A stretch of DNA of 64,000 bases. Source: Cubamyces lactineus (taxonomy: Eukaryota; Basidiomycota; Agaricomycetes; Polyporales; Polyporaceae). The stretch is from positions 372,001-436,000 of the forward strand of contig JACDTU010000008.1 of the NCBI GenBank assembly GCA_022376465.1. The letters run 5' to 3'. The notes under the pieces are model-generated. The model saw only the letters and a list, made by a program, of their open reading frames with translations, did no database searches and was not told the DNA's origin. The number at the start of each line of letters is the position of its first letter. Position 1 is the stretch's first letter. This document shows positions 11,453 through 23,789 of the stretch, in pieces. The position numbers and the translations under genes were made by a program.

Positions 11453-14400
11453 ATGGTCTCTTCTCTGGCCGAGCAACTTGCTCGGAGCGCGTCCCTGAAC
11501 GCCAACCTCCTCAACGAGAAGGCTCGCAGACAGGTCCAGTCCGAGTCCTACCTCTTCTCTGCACAAGAAGCCAGGCAGCATGATATAGAATCCCTACATG
11601 CATTGGGATACAATGGCTTCCTACAGCTCAAAATGCTGCAACCTGCTGTCGCCCCTTTCGAGCACCAGCTCTTCTCGGATGCTGCCAAGTCTCTAGACAG
11701 GACCCTCCAGCCTGCAGAACAGAACGCGAAACTTGATACCATCATTTCCGAGTTCCTGCCGCTTCTCGGGCCGTTCTTGCTGGATGCGCCAACTGGGAAA
11801 GTTCTGGAGTGGCTAGTACGGCGATTCAGGTAAGTTGACAATCCGAATGTCTAGCTTGTCCTCCTGCCTTTGCCTCCGCCTCTATGTTCATGCCGAATTT
11901 GCCGCATTGCCTTGCGCATGCATAGCGCACTGAATCACACACAAAAAGGCTGTCAGAAAAATATACAAGACATTTGACTGACCCCTCAATTTCAGGATAC
12001 ACGAATTTAATGTTGGGCCTCTCGTTTCGCTGTTTCTGCCATACCATGAGACCCCACATTTCGTGAAAATGGTCTCTATCATACACATCCAGTAAGCAGG
12101 CCATTCTCTTTCGTTACGTCTTCCAACTCAAGGACTGGACAGGGACCGTTCCCCCTTCCGCTTCCTCCAAGCGTACAAAACAACCACGAAGCCTCTTCAC
12201 CGCCCTCTTCTCATCAACGAGTTGCTGAAAAGCCTAGAAGTTGTGCGTTTCGTCTCTGGGATCCTGCCACAGGTTCTCAGAAACCACAGTGCCGGTGTAC
12301 ATCGTGCGTTGATCGCGTGCCATGCGGGCGTGCTCTTGGAGTATGTAGCAAAGAGCCAGACGTTGGACGAGAACGCAATGGCTATCCTTCTACCTGCCGC
12401 TTTAGAGCCCTTGCAAGTAGCTGGAAATAGCGAGGTACAAGTCAAGCCTGCATTGCTACAGGAGTCCATCGTAAGTTCGTCTTGTCCGTCGTCTGATGAA
12501 ACATTCTCATATTTCGTAGCTTGGAAGCTACCTCATCCTAGCGGCCATTTCCCAAAAGACGAACATCACCTCCAATGCCGTCAAGTCCATTATGCACGCG
12601 ATAGTCGACTGTGCGGAACGCGTTTCGCCAAAGCAACTTGTGCGGACGTTGGTCTCCATAGTAGCGCCCCAGGATCAGCTCGAGCGGCTACCTAAGGGCG
12701 TGGTCAAGAGGGTGATCTCTATCCCGTAAGTATCTTTGACATTTGCAACGTACTGTGAAAACTCAATAGTACTCGTAGTGGGATTGAACTCGAGCTGATC
12801 GACGCTATGGCATGGACCGGTGCTGAGAAATTGATCATTCCGCTCCTCGAGAATCTCCTCAGTCGGTATGCACAAAATAATGACATATCTTGGCTGTGGC
12901 TAATGTATCACAGCACGGACGATCCGACGACACTGAATGTCGTCGAGGCAGTAGTCACATCCCAAGCACTTCCGAGTACTATAGCGCGCTCCATTGCCGG
13001 GGCATTGATTGCACGACTCATTGAAGCCGACGGCGCGTCCTCATCCAACTTGCGCCAGCTACTCTCTCAACTGCATCAGCGGCACCCCAAGGAGGTGGAA
13101 GCAGCGTCACGCGTCATCGTCGAGGAGAACCAAGACAAAGCGTCCGCAGTAGAGGAGCTCATTCTCTCGCTCACGGTCGTAAGTGCTCATACAGTACCAC
13201 AGATAATCGATATTGACATCTGCGTAGTCTATAGCCGGCCCCTCGAACGCGGATGCAGAGACGGCCACACTGGTCGTGGCATCTGCTAATGCCGACGCAA
13301 GCATTCGTGCTCGTTCTGTTCGGGATCTGTTGGCGCGTTTGTCCTTTGAAAGCATCGCAGAGGCTGATAAGGTGAGCATGATCGCGTACTTTCGACCGTA
13401 CCATCATCCTCATGCCGCATACAGCAGTCCATCGCATCGTCACTTTTGCTGCGTGTGCACGACAACGACCCTTCAGTACTTAAGGCGCTCTACACCACTT
13501 CGCCTGAGCTCGCTGTTCAAGCGCTACTCGCGCCCTCTTCGACCGCTTACCTCGACACTCTCGCGCAAGCTCTGCATGGCTCGAGCGCCAAGCCCTCTCG
13601 CGACGTTATACGCGCGCACCTCTCCTTCCTGCTATCGCATTTCCTACCTACGCTCGTCTCCCGAGAGACAGACAGCGAGAAGAGCCGCGAGTTTACGCGT
13701 CGGATCGCCATTGACATCATTCTGCCCTTCCTCCTCTTCACAAAGCCTCGGATGAAGACCGCGCAGGCTGTGTGGTCTATCCTGGAGAACGCGGAGGACC
13801 AGGGCCTTGATCCTGCGACGTTCGAGCTTCTGGGTGGCTGCGTTGAGGCCGTCAGGTGGGAGCAGCAGAGGCCCGGTGTAGACGCCAAGGGGAAGGAGAC
13901 TGACAAAGAGAATATGGACGTCGCACTGTTGACGAAGATCAATATCGCAGTGGCGGCCAAGATTGCAGGTACGGATCCTTTTGACCTGTATCGTTGCTCG
14001 CGCTGATGAACACCCGATAGACAATGTGCTTGCTTCGAACTACTTCGAACAGCACCTTACGAGCCTGCTGGAGAAGTTGCATGCCGAGGATTCTCATGCC
14101 AGGGCGCTCGCGTATCTGGTCATACGGGCGCTACTTGCACGCGTCGGAGGAGAGCAGCGTGTAGAGGTGGCTCACCGCGCTTTGCAAGCTATGCAACTCG
14201 AGACTTTGGAAGGCATGGGCGACTTCATGCATGGCGTTGACGACGTCGCAAGTGTATGTTCCATTCCGCGCTCAATCTCCTTGTTGTTGACTCACTGATG
14301 CGTACAGTTCTTGAACGATACAAGCGTCGGTACCGCTGTTGTGGTGAAGCCCAGCAGTGCTAACACTCTCCACCGTCTGCAAGTGGCTTTGTTGTCCGTG

Positions 14401-17400
14401 CTCCCCAGCATTCCTCGCCCATCTGGCGCTCGCCTGGACTGGGTACACCTTCCCTCTCCCGTGGGTTGATTTGTGCATCTATGAAGAGCTATGACACGAC
14501 TGACATACTCTGGATGCTAGGAATCCCCGGGTGTATCAGCACAATATGTGCAGCTCCTCCGGGATGTGTACCGCTTGAGCAACTCCTCGGCTCGGCTCGC
14601 GCTCCTCTCAACGTACATCCTCCGAGCGCTCTTCGTCAGCCTTGGCGACGATACACTCGCTTTCCTTGCTGGAGTGTGGCTAAGCGCTAGCCGCGACTCG
14701 CACTCTAAGCTCCAAGAGGAGCAGTCTCACATTCAGTACGCCGCTCTTCGACACGCCGGAGCATTCCTTGAAGCGCACGTTGTCACGGAGCGCACCGTCG
14801 ACTTCCAGACCGTGCTGCCGGCGATGCTTGTAACGTTGCAGAGCCATGACTCTAGCGTGCGCTCGGCGGCAATCAAGTGTATTGCGGTCGTTGTCAAGAT
14901 CGCATCCGCCAAAGAGGCGGATTCCGTGTATGCATTTGATGCTATCTATGGCCCAGCTTCCAGTGCGTACTGTCTCTATATAGTTCACATCATGACCTGC
15001 TGACATCGCTCGCAGCGCATCTTCAGTACATCGATTGGTCGGACTTCCAGAAGTATGTGAGAGCCGTCGGGGAGATGAGGAACAACTTGGAGCACGATCC
15101 AGAATATTTGCAGGCGTTCCACAAAGAACATCTGGGCTATTCGAAGGCTGATAGCAAGAAGGCCTCAGGGTATGTCGACCACTTTTCTAAATGTGTTCAA
15201 TGCTCCCCCTTACGTGTCGACAGCTACAAACAGCGCATTATGTGCTACTTGCTCTCGCATGTCAACGCGTGTCCTGTTGTGGATGTCAAGGCGTCGCTTC
15301 TGAGAAGTCTTGACGGAGTTGTCAACGAAGTGAAGGCGCAAGTCCTCGTGCCGACCTTCGAAGCACTCCTCGAAGATGAGGTCTTTAGCCTCGCATCCAG
15401 CCCAATGCTGCAGGACATTGCGACCTATGCTGCCTCTGCCTTCGATGCCACTGCGGCCCATGACATCAACGATACAGACAAGACCACATGGGCCCTATAC
15501 GAGAGGATGCTTGCGAAGGCGATCAGCGATAGTAAGTCATACTATACCGGAAGTAGTGCACACGCAATCTCAACCGGACTTCAGTACATTGGGCCCGCCC
15601 GAGAGACGCGTTGCTCCATCGTTTGCAGCATGGTCTCTTCGCCAAGCTCTCCATTGAGCGCAAGGTGCAGCTTTGTCAGAAGCTTCTGCGAATCGCTGTC
15701 GAGGATGATTCTTCAGTAAGCAATGCTTCCTCTTTCAGCATCCTGAGGATCTTGCTCAATCTTGATACAGGCGCTCACATGCAAGAAGACATTGACAGCC
15801 GTGCTGTCAGAAGTACCTCTCATTTTACGTCTACTCGTCGCTCTGCAACCTAGCGGTGAGGATACAAACCAGCCGGCGCCTAAGCGCCCACGCGTCGAGA
15901 AGTAAGGGACCGTTTTAAAAAAACCCTTACGCACAGTATTGACGTACATCTCCTAGCACGGCTGCCACGGCACAGAGCGAAGGGATGGCCCTCCTTTCCA
16001 TATTAGCGGAGGTCCTTGCTTCCCTCAAGATTACCGGCACTTTGGAATTGATCTCATGCTTGCTGGAGACGCTTCACAAGGTCACCCACAGTGTCGCTCC
16101 AGACACTGCAGACAGACGATTCGTGGAGCAGCTCATCATGTCTGCTGTAGAGAATATCGTTCAGCAGTTCCCGGTAAGTAGTTAGAAGAAGCTTTCGGTG
16201 CACTTAGACTAAGCATCTACGCCAGACGTCGACTGTCATCCCTCCAGGCTCACTGCGCGTAGACACGCTCGTCGAGATTCTGCGCAGTAAGCGAACCAAA
16301 TCATTCACGAACACGCATGATACTGACTTGTCACAGCGTCAGAGAACCCGCAAACGTTCCATCAAGCATCGTTGCTCATGGCAAGCCTGGCACGGATTGC
16401 GCCAGATGCCGTCCTGCACAACGTCATGCCCATCTTCACCTTCATGGGCTCGAACGTGTTCCATAGAGACGACACATACAGTTTCAGGGTCGTACAAAAG
16501 GTCTGCATGCTGCCTTCGCCTTTGACGAACAGTGATGATAACCACCGTTCAGACCATCGACAGCATCGTGCCTGTTATGGTTGCTTCGCTCAAGGAAAAG
16601 AACGGCACTGGGATGGATCTATATCGTGCCGCCCGCGAGTTCCTCCGTGTCTTTACTACCGCCGCAAATCATATCCCGCGCCATCGTCGTGTCAAGTGAG
16701 CTTTCTTCAGGGCGTTGTTAGGGCAGCTCAGCTAATATCAGTACAAGCTTCTTCTCCCATTTGGTCGACACACTTGGTCCCTCTGACTTCCTTGCGCCTG
16801 TCACTATGCTTCTAGTCGATCGCGTAGCGAACCGCGTTGTCCGCCAGAACCCAGCCGAGTCTGTCGGTTCACTCTTCCTTCCTCTGGCAGTTTGCGAGCG
16901 GTACCCGTCGGCTCTGCAGCTCCCTGTACGTCTCTATACTATGTGATGCGGTCATACGCTGAAGCCCTTCTAGGCTTTTGTCGAACTCCTTCACGAGGTG
17001 CAGCGACTTGTAGACTCACCGGCTGCTTCGGAGCCTTTCCTTGAGGATGCTCCGTAAGTCTTCTGCATTTCAAGCCACAGTGCAACATGCCTTCTGATCA
17101 TCGCAATGCAGTGACGATGGACATCCACATGCGGGGACCACCTCAAGACGACGAGCCGTCGCACTTATCGTGTTCTGCGATCACGCGCTGCAGCGCCTAC
17201 GTTCCACTACATTAGTCACATCTGAAGAGGAGCGTACCCAGAGCAAGACGCTCTTGGCACTCCTTCTGGCTGTAGCTACCTCACATACAGATGACGCTTC
17301 GTACGCCGAGGTGGCGACGGCGGCACGTTCAGCCATGTCGAGTGTGCTGAGTATACTGTCCGCTCCCGACTTCGTCGTCGGTATCCTGATGATCCTACAA

Positions 17401-19325
17401 TCATCTTCCCCCAACGTAAGCGCAGCCCAAGTGAGTTGAAGGCCGAATGCTAACTTTCACATGCAGGTCCAAGCCGGCGCACTCGAGCTACTTAGCGACA
17501 GGCTGTCCGAAGTCGCGGAAAAGACTCGTCGGCAGTTGACCCCGACGATCATACAAGTCCTCGACAGGATCCGCGCTGTATTTGCAGTCGCTCAAGAGGC
17601 AGTTTCTCGTCCTGCTTTGAAGGCTATTGCTGCAATCAGCAATACGCTCTGCGCTGGGGAGGAAGGTTCTCTGACGAACACTATGCCTCTCGTCTTGAAT
17701 GCTGTACGGCAGGAAAGTCTCCGGGCGCCGGCTTTCGGGGCCCTACTTTCATTGTCGGCGAAGCTTGGACCCCGAGCAATCCCCTTCCTCAAGGAGATTG
17801 TCAAGGAATGCGTCGTGCGTGCTCGGGAAGCCGTTCTGGCTAGTACAGGTAACATCCCAATGTGATGTCTGCCGTCTCATGTCTGACCCAGAATGTAGAC
17901 TCCGGGTTGATCGTCTTAGTGGTACAAGTGCTCCGCAACCTGTTGACGTCCATCCCCACGTTCTGGGGAGAGGCCGAACTGTTACAAGTTGTCGAGCTCT
18001 ACCTGGATAGTTTCGACGGAAGTGCATCTGAGTCGACGGATATGTCTCTTCTGGTCAAGACTGTGGCGAAGCGTGCCTCCCCCACTGTGCTCTTGCCAGC
18101 TCTCTGTGGAATGTGGGAAAGGACGATTGCGAACGTCGCCAAGGTGTGCATAGTGCATCGTCACAATAATGGCTTCATCTACTTACGACTGTCCGTACAG
18201 AACCACTCGAAGAGGGTTCTTTCGTTCTTGCAGGTCGTCAAGGTCTCCGTCAAGGCTGCATCTCGGCCCGCCGTCTTGGAGAATCTGCGCGATCTGTTCA
18301 AGACTTTCCTTTCCATGTTCGACCTTTGCGCGGAACAGCCGAGTACTGAGGTAAGGAGTATCCATGATCAAATTAGCAGCGGTGTGTTAAATTCAACGTA
18401 GATTGAATCCGCCGTCACGGCCGCGTTTATCGAAGTGGTGGTGAAGCTGAACGAAACTGCATTCCGCCCGATTTTCCGCAAGATGTTCGACTGGGCTTTC
18501 GCCGATGCTCACGGTATGTATCTTACATATATTATCTATTTCGCCACCACCTGACCCCCTAGTATATCAGGCAAGCGGCGCGTTGTGTTTTGCCACGTAT
18601 ATTCCGCGCTGCTAGAGTTCTTCAAGGTTTGCACCGTCTACTAGTGATCCTTGCTCTTCAGATAGTGACGATGCTCTCACAGGCACTCATGGTCCCGTAC
18701 ATGTCGTTCGCCTGGCAATCTTTCTTCGAGGCCCTCCGCAGCTTCACGTCACCGCCAACGGACGATGGGCAACTGTGGCTCGCTCTGGTGCAAACTCTTT
18801 CCAAGTCGATGGTCGCTGACGAGGACAGAGGTATGTTTGAAGTGCTCCTTTGATCGGCGATAGCTCACAGGCATCGCAGTCTTCTGGCGGAGCGACAAAC
18901 TGCGACAACTCGTTCCACTAGCAGCACAGCAAGTCCCTGTCGCCGTGCGCTTGAACGTGTCTGGAGCCAAGGATACGCTCGCGGAGTGCCTCAGCTCTCT
19001 GCTTGGCAACATCGACGACGACGCGCTATCCAAGTCCCTCAACCTTGACATCCTCATGCACAGCCGCTCCGAGGACGCACGGGTGCGCCTGCTCAGTATT
19101 GCCTGTGCAGAGCAGCTCTGGCGCGCTCATGGCGAGAAACTACTTGGTAAGCACTGTTTAACTCGTTTTGTAATCAACAATGTTGACACAGCTGCAGGCT
19201 TCGTAGCGGAGACGGCAACGTTCATCGCGGAAGCCGCTGAAGACGAGAACGACCTCGTTGTACAGGAAGCTCACAAGCTCAAGCGTGCAGTGGAAGCCAT
19301 CGGAGGCAGTATTGAAGTATCGTAG
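11453..19325 (+). CDS. UTP10: UTP10, HEAT-repeat U3 snoRNP / small-subunit processome protein
   Basis: Nucleolar scaffold of the small-subunit processome, needed for early 18S rRNA processing and linked to Pol I transcription of rDNA. The start at 11453 gives MVSSLAEQLARSASL, then YLFSAQEARQHDIESLHALG and APTGKVLEWLVRRFR, the hallmark N-terminal segment of the family. Exon 1 ends at 11829; intron 1 is about 166 nt, while most of the many later introns are 50-60 nt. Exons 2 onward encode alpha-helical HEAT-type repeats with few motifs. A basic nuclear-localisation-like stretch (PAPKRPRVEK) lies near 15880-15903. The C-terminal region (about 18870-19325) matches the conserved BP28CT end: SRSEDARVRLLSIACAEQLW, then AETATFIAEAAEDENDLVV, and the TAG at 19323-19325. 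Estimated protein length is about 2000 residues, normal for the family. No break was found. Confidence 0.93.
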
Positions 19326-20256
19326 AGACTCAGTCGGGGCCCCGACGCGCGCTCACATGTATACACGCCGCATAATGACCGTTGTATTCCTATCGCACAC
19401 CTTCCTGTAGGTGGGTCATCGCCAGCATTCTGGAAAAGCACACAATCGTTTCGGATCCACAACACTGAGACCAAAAGACTCAACGTCAAGAAATGGACCA
19501 TAATGGATCGCTCGCGAGTCGTAAGTATCACCAAGGGCATTTGCCAGAGTACGAAGCCTGGTCGTGGCAATGGCTGAACAAGCTGCAGAGATGATTCGGG
19601 GCGACATTGCAGAAAACTAGCAGTAATCTGAATCTGTTTGCCCTTGGCTCTGCGCCAGTTTTGTTGAAGTATCTCTATCACTCGGTAGCTCGCTGTTTGG
19701 GGTGCTAGGAACCGCCACTTCGCGCTTGCCAGACCCCCCAGTGTGTTGCTATATTAGAACTGCTCTTGGGTCATTGCAGAATCGTAAATGCATGCCACTG
19801 TCAGATCATACTAGTACAGAGCTACGACACCTAACAGATATGCTGAGAGAACATGCGTCCCCGATCGCTTACTGGTTATATATCCCAAGGTTACTTTCAA
19901 GAGCATCAAGCCCATCGCGTCAAAACATATCAACCCACGCGGATTGAGCGCACCAGCACCAATCACGGCTAACACCTGTACCTCCCTGTACCTCGGCATA
20001 CTACGCTTTCTCTAAGTCCTCTTCAGTGACATTTTCGCTGTCTAGACTTTGGGAGACCGACTCCATCGGAGTTGGCGTGATTTTCAGCTCGTACATAGGA
20101 CGAACTGGCGGCGCCACTCCAGTAGTCTGGAGCGACTACGATCGTAAGCATGTCGGCCAGGGCAACGTGCACAGATGACGCGAACAGTCAGCATGGCGCG
20201 CGACGATGAAACAACTCCATGACTTACGCGAGGGGAGTGCGGGCGATGAGTAACTA
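19326..20256. other. Convergent intergenic region
   Basis: It lies between the 3' ends of UTP10 and the DUF6534 gene. Frames here are short and overlap on opposite strands. It should hold both 3' UTRs. No repeat or RNA gene was recognised. Confidence 0.5.
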
Positions 20257-22297
20257 TCAGGTCAGACGTCCTTGGCCGCTGACGCCGGATTGTCGTGGTG
20301 AAAGGGCTAGTCTCGTTTTCGCCGATGATGCCGCGTTGTACAAGGCTGCTTCGCGTATTGAGGCTGCCCGGACAACGACGATGAGATCTGTGACGTGCCA
20401 TGAACGCGAACGGAGGGCAGCGTACGCTACCAATAAAGTACTGGCATATACTGAGATCTCTGAGCATCTGGCGCACAGTGGACGGTTCTCTTCGTACGTA
20501 CATTTCGTGAGGACAATGGAGAAGGCGGTGTAGATCAGGTTGTCGGTGAATGCAAGCGACTATACCACGCTGATGAAGAAATGTCCTTGGATCTTGCATA
20601 TATTCATAACTTACGAATGCGATATTGAGAACGTTGAATACGCTTGCAAGAATTCGAAGCGCTGGTCAGTACTCTGCCGCGTTGATACGAGAATCGTAAT
20701 CACCAAATGACCAATCCTAGTAGGCCGTTAGTCGTGCTAAACCGAATCGACATCGGCAAAACGCACGGACTCACCAGTACTAATAGCATATGCGATCAAT
20801 AGGTCCAAGATGGTATCCGTTCTAGCGAAGAAGTTGAGATGATGATTGGCGCAGGCATCGGCATGAGAGATAAATACCTCTTGATACCAGTTCTGGACGT
20901 CCGCAGAGCATAGATTAGTACAGACGTGACCAAGAGATCTCCCGTCATAGCCAGGCACGACCCGGTTGACGCCATCCACTGTTGTGTCCATGAATTATCA
21001 TCAATTTATCTGAAGATGTGCTTGTGTGGTCCAAGTAGACGTACCGAGCTTTTCAGGCCATCAGACAAATTCTCCGACTTCAAGCTAATAGATGGGCGTA
21101 AGGTGGTTCTGGCGTGTGGAGTCTCGAGGTCGCCGAGTTACTCACAGCTTGACCGAGAACGCTGAGTCGATGATGAGCACACATGAAAGGGTTTGCACGT
21201 CATGGAGAGTTTCCTACCGATGTAGAAGCCTGAATTAGCAACGATGTCATCAGTCTATGACGATGATAGTATAAAAGCGCTACAAGGCGTACCAGAGAAT
21301 GCAAAGAAACAGAGCATCTGGGTCGCCGTGTGAGATATGAGCAGCGTATCGCACGTATCAGACCAGCCTAGTGAATCTCTTACAGAGGCAATCGCAACCA
21401 CAGTATACCGGCGATTGACTATTTTGTGTTCAGCTTCCTGCGCCCCAGCGATTGGGTAGACGCGACTTACTGAGATATATGCGGCGCGCGAAGAAGCTAG
21501 GGAGGTATGATCAGAATGTATGCCACCGACCAGACATCGTTTACTCACGACTGCGATACAACTGCAGCCAGTGACTTCAATGCAGCGGGGCGATAACGAG
21601 TACTAATCAGTATAATGTCACCCGGGAGATATCTCACATAACTTACACCGGGGATAGGCAAACTCTGTTGCAGGCGGGAAATTTAGCCAGTAGTACGTAG
21701 CCAAGACAGCGTCGTACGAGTCCACTTACAGCTAAGGACCTGTCAGGTCACCGTGTAAAATGTCAGCCGACAGACGACTTCGATTCCATGGATCGCTTGC
21801 CAGACGGGGTTTTCGAATAGCGATATCGGGTTGAAGTAGTTGCGGATCAGGTACACGTAGCTAACGAAGACGCATCAGAGTTTTCCGGAATTCTCGGGAA
21901 TATATGGCACGACGCACGAGGCATGCATGGTTAGAGCCGTATTCAAGGTCTCTATAATCCTAGATACAGGGCGCGTGGTGAGTGCGAGCATATTGCTCTC
22001 CCATCGTTACGCACACGACTACGACCACCTATGGATAGAAACGCATCTGAATTAATCAACATGATGTACTGAAGCGAGGAGTGGCCCGTTAGACACACCC
22101 AGATTTTGAAGTACATTGGGTCCTTGGGGTATAAGCGAAAATAGCGGTATGTTTGATGGTATACGGTCCCCTGTAGACTATGGAGTATAGGAAGTGAGTG
22201 TATGAGTAGATGGACTTGCTATAGCGGGTACTACTCACAGAATCCCGAAGAACGTGCCTAAAAGCCAAGCACCGAGCGTACTGTCAAGCGATGACAT
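20257..22297 (-). CDS. DUF6534-type multi-pass membrane protein
   Basis: Member of a large, functionally unknown family of seven-helix-like membrane proteins that is greatly expanded in mushrooms. The ATG is at 22297-22295 (MSSLDSTLGAWLLGTFFGIL). Many small exons follow: GTVYHQTYRYFRLYPKDPMY, then IIETLNTALTMHAS, YVYLIRNYFNPISLFENP, SQS/FFARRIYI, FARTDTILDLLIAYAISTG, DNLIYTAFSIVLTK and LYASTLLVAYAALRSR. Each block fits the family order, including the SFFARR and RTDT-IL-L-Y-I motifs. The predicted stop is the TGA at 20257-20259. One middle segment (about 21600-21780), between the third helix and SFFARR, does not splice cleanly by eye and may be decayed or hold a very short exon. Introns are close to the exons in number and length. 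The gene has no functional link to its neighbours that I can see. Confidence 0.72.
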
Positions 22298-22387
22298 GGT
22301 GGCCACAGGTTGAAGGAGAGGGTTAGGAGCCATAATCGGCGGGAGCAGTAAGCCCTGGATGAAGCTGAAGCTTTCGGCAGGTTTGGC

Positions 22388-23122
22388 TCAAGGCAAGTAT
22401 GTCTCCAGTCGCCCCCACAGGCTGCCGCTACTTATACAGGTGTAGGGTCCGCGTTCATCCTCAGAGGGAAGCTTCCCTGGAATGGGTTCGTAGCGCGATA
22501 TCCTTCCCGCCTTGGAATCTATTCGAGATTCGCCTGATGCTGAGCGAAAAGATAGGGATACTGGCCCTGGAGCGGTGATCGTCAGCGGCGTGGTGATCAT
22601 GCGTAGGTAACGGAGCAGGCAAGTATTCCCAACCCTTGGCCATTCGGGATAGCTATAGCTCAGTCTCAAGATCTGCTGAGGGGAGTACTTACTTTGTGAG
22701 ATCGCAACCCTCCAAAGCGGTTTGCTCGGTCTTGAGTTATGAAAGCCGTCGCGATTATCGTGGTATGAAAGCCCAGGAAGCTGGCAACCCGAGCCATGAC
22801 GAATGACTCAACGGTGACCACTGACATCACCGCTGTATTGACTTATCAACCTTACTCAGGCTACAAGGAGGCCGTATGTCGCGGCGAATGTTTCCACTGC
22901 ATTGCAGAGTTGGAAGATAGCGATAGTTCCCGAGAGCAAGTCGGTGAACGTGGCGGATGGGGAACGACTGTCTGTGGCAGTGCGGATATGAACACCTCCG
23001 GCCGCCCGGCGTCTCTTGGCAGCGCTCACCCAAGAACGTCAATACGTGAGTCGGATGTGTTGCTGTATCTCTCACAGGATCCCAAGCTTGCTAACGAACG
23101 CGTTCAAAGCTGTGGTCACCAT
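22388..23122 (-). CDS. Possible second membrane-protein gene, model uncertain
   Basis: Several minus-strand blocks read like a membrane protein: MVTTALNAFVSKLGIL from the ATG at 23122-23120, then a hydrophobic TDLLSGTIAIFQLCNAVETF block near 22880-22960, then VARVASFLGFHTTIIATAF-like sequence near 22770-22810. A C-terminal hydrophilic exon ends at 22388. Splice phases between the first and second blocks do not agree in the way I would expect, so either an exon is misplaced or the locus is degraded. It could be a diverged relative of the adjacent DUF6534 gene, but diagnostic motifs are missing. Confidence 0.35.
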
Positions 23123-23789
23123 AGATAGGGGCGGTACTCCGGCGGTCGGCCATGTCGGGCTCTGCCATAGAACCGGATGGCAACAGACTCGGACAATGAT
23201 ACTGTTTTCTCATGGATCTACAACCTGACCGGCACGAAAGGCTTCAGGCAAATCTGCGGATGACACCATGGTAGCCATGTGTCCTACCACCCTGTGCCCT
23301 GAAACGTCATACTCACTCACTAGCTATCAGATTTGTTGCTATGCTCGAACACAATAGTATAGGTATCACTCACGAGGCCCTTAAGTGATGCTCAAGGCCG
23401 GCGCTCAGCGCTCATTTGCTTGCCTTGCGCGTCACCTCGGCCCATACACAATCAAGCGGACTGCGGACGATTTCAGCGCACGGAGGTGACGAGGAGCCGC
23501 CGCCCGCTGTGCTTCAATCCACCACATGGAGTCTCTGCCAACGCAGTAGAGGCACTCATTCCATGCTCGAAGAATCGGAAGGCCTATTCAACAGGACTCT
23601 TCATAGTCAAGGTGAGCGCTGAAGTTTAGCACACTCGGCAATCACATTAATTGGCCTACATGTAGCCACACATCTACCTCGTACCGAGGCTACAACCGTC
23701 CGACCCGAGATACCTCCAGGGTCCCCGGACGCTCAGGCTGCTCAGTATATAGCGTACCCACCATTCCCCCTAATCCTCTCGCTATATCG
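23123..23789. other. Divergent intergenic region, promoter of the second GMC gene
   Basis: About 0.67 kb between the putative membrane-protein start and the GMC start at 23790. Only short frames are present. It holds the TATA element described separately. Confidence 0.5.
23746..23751 (+). promoter_or_regulatory. TATA box of the second GMC gene
   Basis: The sequence CTCAGTATATAGCG lies about 40 bp upstream of the ATG at 23790. This is close for a fungal TATA box and implies a very short 5' leader. Assigned by pattern only. Confidence 0.5.
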
